Shown here: in pieces, positions 61,571 to 64,000 of the stretch
How positions within the stretch are numbered: position 1 is the stretch's first letter
Layout of the letters: the number at the start of each line of letters is the position of its first letter
Source of the DNA: Bacteroidota bacterium
Lineage (GTDB): Bacteria > Bacteroidota > Bacteroidia > Flavobacteriales > Schleiferiaceae
NCBI GenBank assembly: GCA_024742495.1
Contig: JANSYJ010000002.1
Location: forward strand, 310,001-374,000
Direction: 5' to 3'
Length of the DNA stretch: 64,000 nt
Position numbers and translations under genes: made by a program
Notes under the pieces: model-generated
Database searches by the model: none
What the model saw: the letters and a program-made list of their open reading frames with translations, nothing else
What the model was told of the DNA's origin: nothing

Positions 61571-64000
61571 GGAAGGGATACTTTTCGGCCATGGGAGGGA
61601 AGTGTACCGTATCTACAAAGTGGCCGGCCTGATCGAGGAAGGTGCCAAACATCATGTGCCGAGCCTGCTTCCCTCGGGTGGTAACATGTTTTACGTGAAT
61701 AAGGTAAGCGCATAGTCGAACTTCTTTACCGATGTGCTGGTCGATGTCGGCGGCTTTAACGCAACCCTGAGGCAATTGCGGAACCAAGTGAAAGGGAGAG
61801 CTCAGCGGAAAACCCAGTAATTCAATTTCATCAACCGCCTGCTCAAAGTTGCCGCTTTCCAATTGCGGTAATTCTAATTTCTCGCGGGTATTGCGAAACA
61901 ACTCATTTACCGGTGCCGATTTCTTGGCATTACCCAAAATAAAATGAGCCTCCCAAAGCAGTTTCTTCTTATCCGCCTCAAGATCGCGGAAAGCATTGAT
62001 GCGAATAAGTATAATGCATTGCTCCAGGGAGATTTCCACTCTCTCCAAAAACTCATTTAAGCTTTTAAAAAGGCCGTTCATGTGACGTTCCCTAAGGATG
62101 TTCATGCTGGTTTTCTCTTCCAGCTCCTTTAGCATTTGCATACCTAAATAGATATGCTTGTTGATGAGGACGGCCTCCATTTCGGAGCGATTAATGCATG
62201 GCGCTTCTACTGTGCCGCCCTCCAAACGGGCCTCATTAAGGTAGGTTTCTACCGAGTAAAAGCCACCGCCATTATTAATGGTGGCAGTGAGGTATTCCAA
62301 AGGGTAGTAAGCCTTTAGGTATAAACTCTGATAACTCTCTACGGCATAACTGGCGGAATGCCCTTTGGCGAAAGCATAGTTTCCAAAGCTCTCAATTTGC
62401 CGCCACACTTCGCTAGTGATGCTCTCGCCATAGCCTCTTTCCAAACAGTTTTGAAAGAACTTGTCTTTAATGCTATCAAATTCATTGCGCTCGCGAAATT
62501 TCCAGCTCATGCCACGCCGCAGTACATCGGCCTCCTCCAGACTTAAGCCGGCAAAGTAATGCGCTACTTTAAGCACATCTTCCTGGTAAACCATCACCCC
62601 AAAGGTCTCTTTTAAAATTTCCCCAATCTTAGGATGGATGTATTTCCGACGCTCTGGCTCGCGGTAGCGCTTTATGTATTCCGCCATCATACCGCTAGCG
62701 GAAACACCCGGACGAATAATAGAACTGGCCGCCACCAAGCCTAAATAGGTATCGGCGCGAAGCTTGCGCAATAAGGCCCGCATCGCTGGCGATTCCACGT
62801 AAAAGCAGGCCATGGTTTGCCCTTTGCTAAGCATGCTTTTAATTTTTGGATCTTCATAAAAGGGCTTCACTTGGTGAATGTCGAGCTCTTTGGCTTCGGG
62901 CACCGTGGCTTTAACCATTTGCACGGCATCTTTAATTTTAGCTAAGCCGCGCTGACCAAGGATGTCGAATTTATGCAGGCCCACATCCTCGGCGGTGTAC
63001 ATATCGAAATGAGTGGTGGGAAAGCCTTTGGGAGGCAGAAAGGTACTGCCGTAGTTGGAGATGTCTTTCTCGGGAATTAGAATGCCACTGGAATGTACGG
63101 TGAGATGATGGGGGAAGTCTTCAATGCGTTTACCGTAGCGTAAAACCAGCTTTTGCATATCGTCCCAATCTTTTCCTCCCTGGCGACGGGCTCTGCTCAA
63201 TTCGTCAATATCGCGCCCGGGAAGCCCCAGCACCTTGCCCAGCTCGCGAACCACCGCCCGATATTTAAAGGTGGTATAGGAACCCAGTAAGCTGGCCTTG
63301 GGGAAGCGTTCAAAGATGTAGCGGGTAACATCGGCTCGGTCGCGCCATGAGAAATCAACATCAAAGTCGGGAGGCTGCCTTCGCGAAAGGTTTATAAAAC
63401 GTTCGAAGTAGAGGTCGAGCTTAATAGGGTCAACATCGGTAATGCGGAGGAGGTAGGCCACAAGACTATTAGCGCCACTTCCGCGGCCAACGTAGAAATA
63501 GTTTTTTCGACGAGCGTAGTTTACGATATCCCAGTTTATAAGGAAATAGCTGTAATAGCCTCGTTTTTCAATAACGTCTAGCTCTTTCTCGAGGCGCTCG
63601 TAAACCTCCTTATCGGCATTGGGATAGCGATACTCCAGGCCATTGTAACAGAGGGAGCGAATAATCTCTCGATCGCCGGTTAGGCTGTCGGTATAGTACT
63701 GTCGGTTAAGGCTTTTGGAATAATTTTTAAACTCGAATTCTAAATTGCAATCGGCTAAAATATGCTCGGTATTATTAATAATCTCGGGGTATTCACTAAA
63801 GAGCTCCTTTAACTTTCGGGAGTTCATCAGTCCCCATTGTGCGGGGGCTTGCCTTTCGGCTGATAGTTTGCTTAAGAGGCAGTTTTCACCGATAGAGCGC
63901 AGCAGTCGATGGGTATTGTAATCGCCCTTATGGCGAAAGCTGTTGGGATGCAGGATCACCATCTTCTGGGTTTGATTTTTCAATACCGAAAAGCGCAGTT
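61458..64000 (-). CDS. dnaE2: DnaE2-type DNA polymerase III alpha subunit (5' end outside the window)
   Basis: The reading frame is open to the right edge of the window, so the N-terminus (most of the PHP domain) is missing; 847 codons are visible. The polymerase palm is shown by YVGRGSGANSLVAYLL and the catalytic acids in PPDFDVDFSWRDR, followed by the fingers and KGHSASYAVESYQSLYLKAYYP. It lacks the N-terminal exonuclease of the main DnaE and matches the error-prone alpha family that works with ImuA/ImuB in damage tolerance. Its 3' end has been duplicated at 56806-56919. Confidence 0.9.
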   Translation of the reverse strand, partial: LRFSVLKNQTQKMVILHPNSFRHKGDYNTHRLLRSIGENCLLSKLSAERQAPAQWGLMNSRKLKELFSEYPEIINNTEHILADCNLEFEFKNYSKSLNRQYYTDSLTGDREIIRSLCYNGLEYRYPNADKEVYERLEKELDVIEKRGYYSYFLINWDIVNYARRKNYFYVGRGSGANSLVAYLLRITDVDPIKLDLYFERFINLSRRQPPDFDVDFSWRDRADVTRYIFERFPKASLLGSYTTFKYRAVVRELGKVLGLPGRDIDELSRARRQGGKDWDDMQKLVLRYGKRIEDFPHHLTVHSSGILIPEKDISNYGSTFLPPKGFPTTHFDMYTAEDVGLHKFDILGQRGLAKIKDAVQMVKATVPEAKELDIHQVKPFYEDPKIKSMLSKGQTMACFYVESPAMRALLRKLRADTYLGLVAASSIIRPGVSASGMMAEYIKRYREPERRKYIHPKIGEILKETFGVMVYQEDVLKVAHYFAGLSLEEADVLRRGMSWKFRERNEFDSIKDKFFQNCLERGYGESITSEVWRQIESFGNYAFAKGHSASYAVESYQSLYLKAYYPLEYLTATINNGGGFYSVETYLNEARLEGGTVEAPCINRSEMEAVLINKHIYLGMQMLKELEEKTSMNILRERHMNGLFKSLNEFLERVEISLEQCIILIRINAFRDLEADKKKLLWEAHFILGNAKKSAPVNELFRNTREKLELPQLESGNFEQAVDEIELLGFPLSSPFHLVPQLPQGCVKAADIDQHIGKEVRLCAYLIHVKHVTTRGKQARHMMFGTFLDQAGHFVDTVHFPPMAEKYPFQGKGIYLIRGIVICEYDFVSVEARYLERLPYVNFENA

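Overview
The window looks like a chromosomal segment from a member of the Bacteroidota, most likely a marine-type Flavobacteriales. The support is: secreted proteins ending in type IX secretion (T9SS) sorting domains, repeated Bacteroidota-type promoters (TTG, about 19-21 bp, then TAnnTTTG), families common in that phylum (DUF4476, DUF3822, long acidic tail on ribosomal protein S16, DnaE fused to a proofreading exonuclease), and weak Shine-Dalgarno sequences. The host genus cannot be fixed from the sequence alone. No tRNA, rRNA, CRISPR array or replication origin was seen.

Layout. 0-6.8 kb: pckA, small membrane proteins, a saccharopine dehydrogenase-like enzyme, and the trmN-rimM-rpsP translation cluster. 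7-15.2 kb: a giant secreted protein with a beta-propeller, Kelch repeats, five malectin-like domains and a T9SS tail. 15.2-18.8 kb: a patatin-like phospholipase and a histidine kinase/LytTR regulator pair. 18.8-25.6 kb: an alpha-glucan cluster (GH31 alpha-glucosidase, a stand-alone glycogen-binding domain protein, glgB and a glgE homologue). 25.8-33 kb: dnaE, trxA, a DUF58 protein and an alkaline phosphatase. 33.3-36.1 kb: a secreted GH13 alpha-amylase. 36.4-49.2 kb: housekeeping genes (rdgB, rsmD, a RecD-like helicase, gluQ, an acyltransferase, an SDR, a SRAP protein, two GNATs), a GH2/GH5-like lipoprotein hydrolase and two short genes (57 and 48 codons).

49.2-61 kb is an AT-richer accessory island with several modules: an AbiEi/AbiEii-type abortive infection pair with two orphan genes; a putative papain-fold cysteine peptidase with an unknown Gly-rich partner; an AIPR-family protein with a nuclease-like N-terminus; and a translationally coupled SIR2-HerA pair. 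The modules are separated by short repeats, an attC-like site, probable group II intron remnants, and a decayed second copy of the lipoprotein/dnaE2 3' region. The window ends inside a second DNA polymerase III alpha gene (dnaE2-type).

Two observations tie the core together. First, a 15-bp palindrome close to GTGTAAANTTTACAC, usually extended to ACACTTAG, lies upstream of GH31, the glycogen-binding gene, glgE-glgB and the secreted amylase, with a weaker match at pckA; this suggests one regulator of alpha-glucan and gluconeogenic metabolism. Second, the GlgE homologue has Asn at the position where known GlgE enzymes carry the general acid/base Glu, so its activity cannot be assumed.
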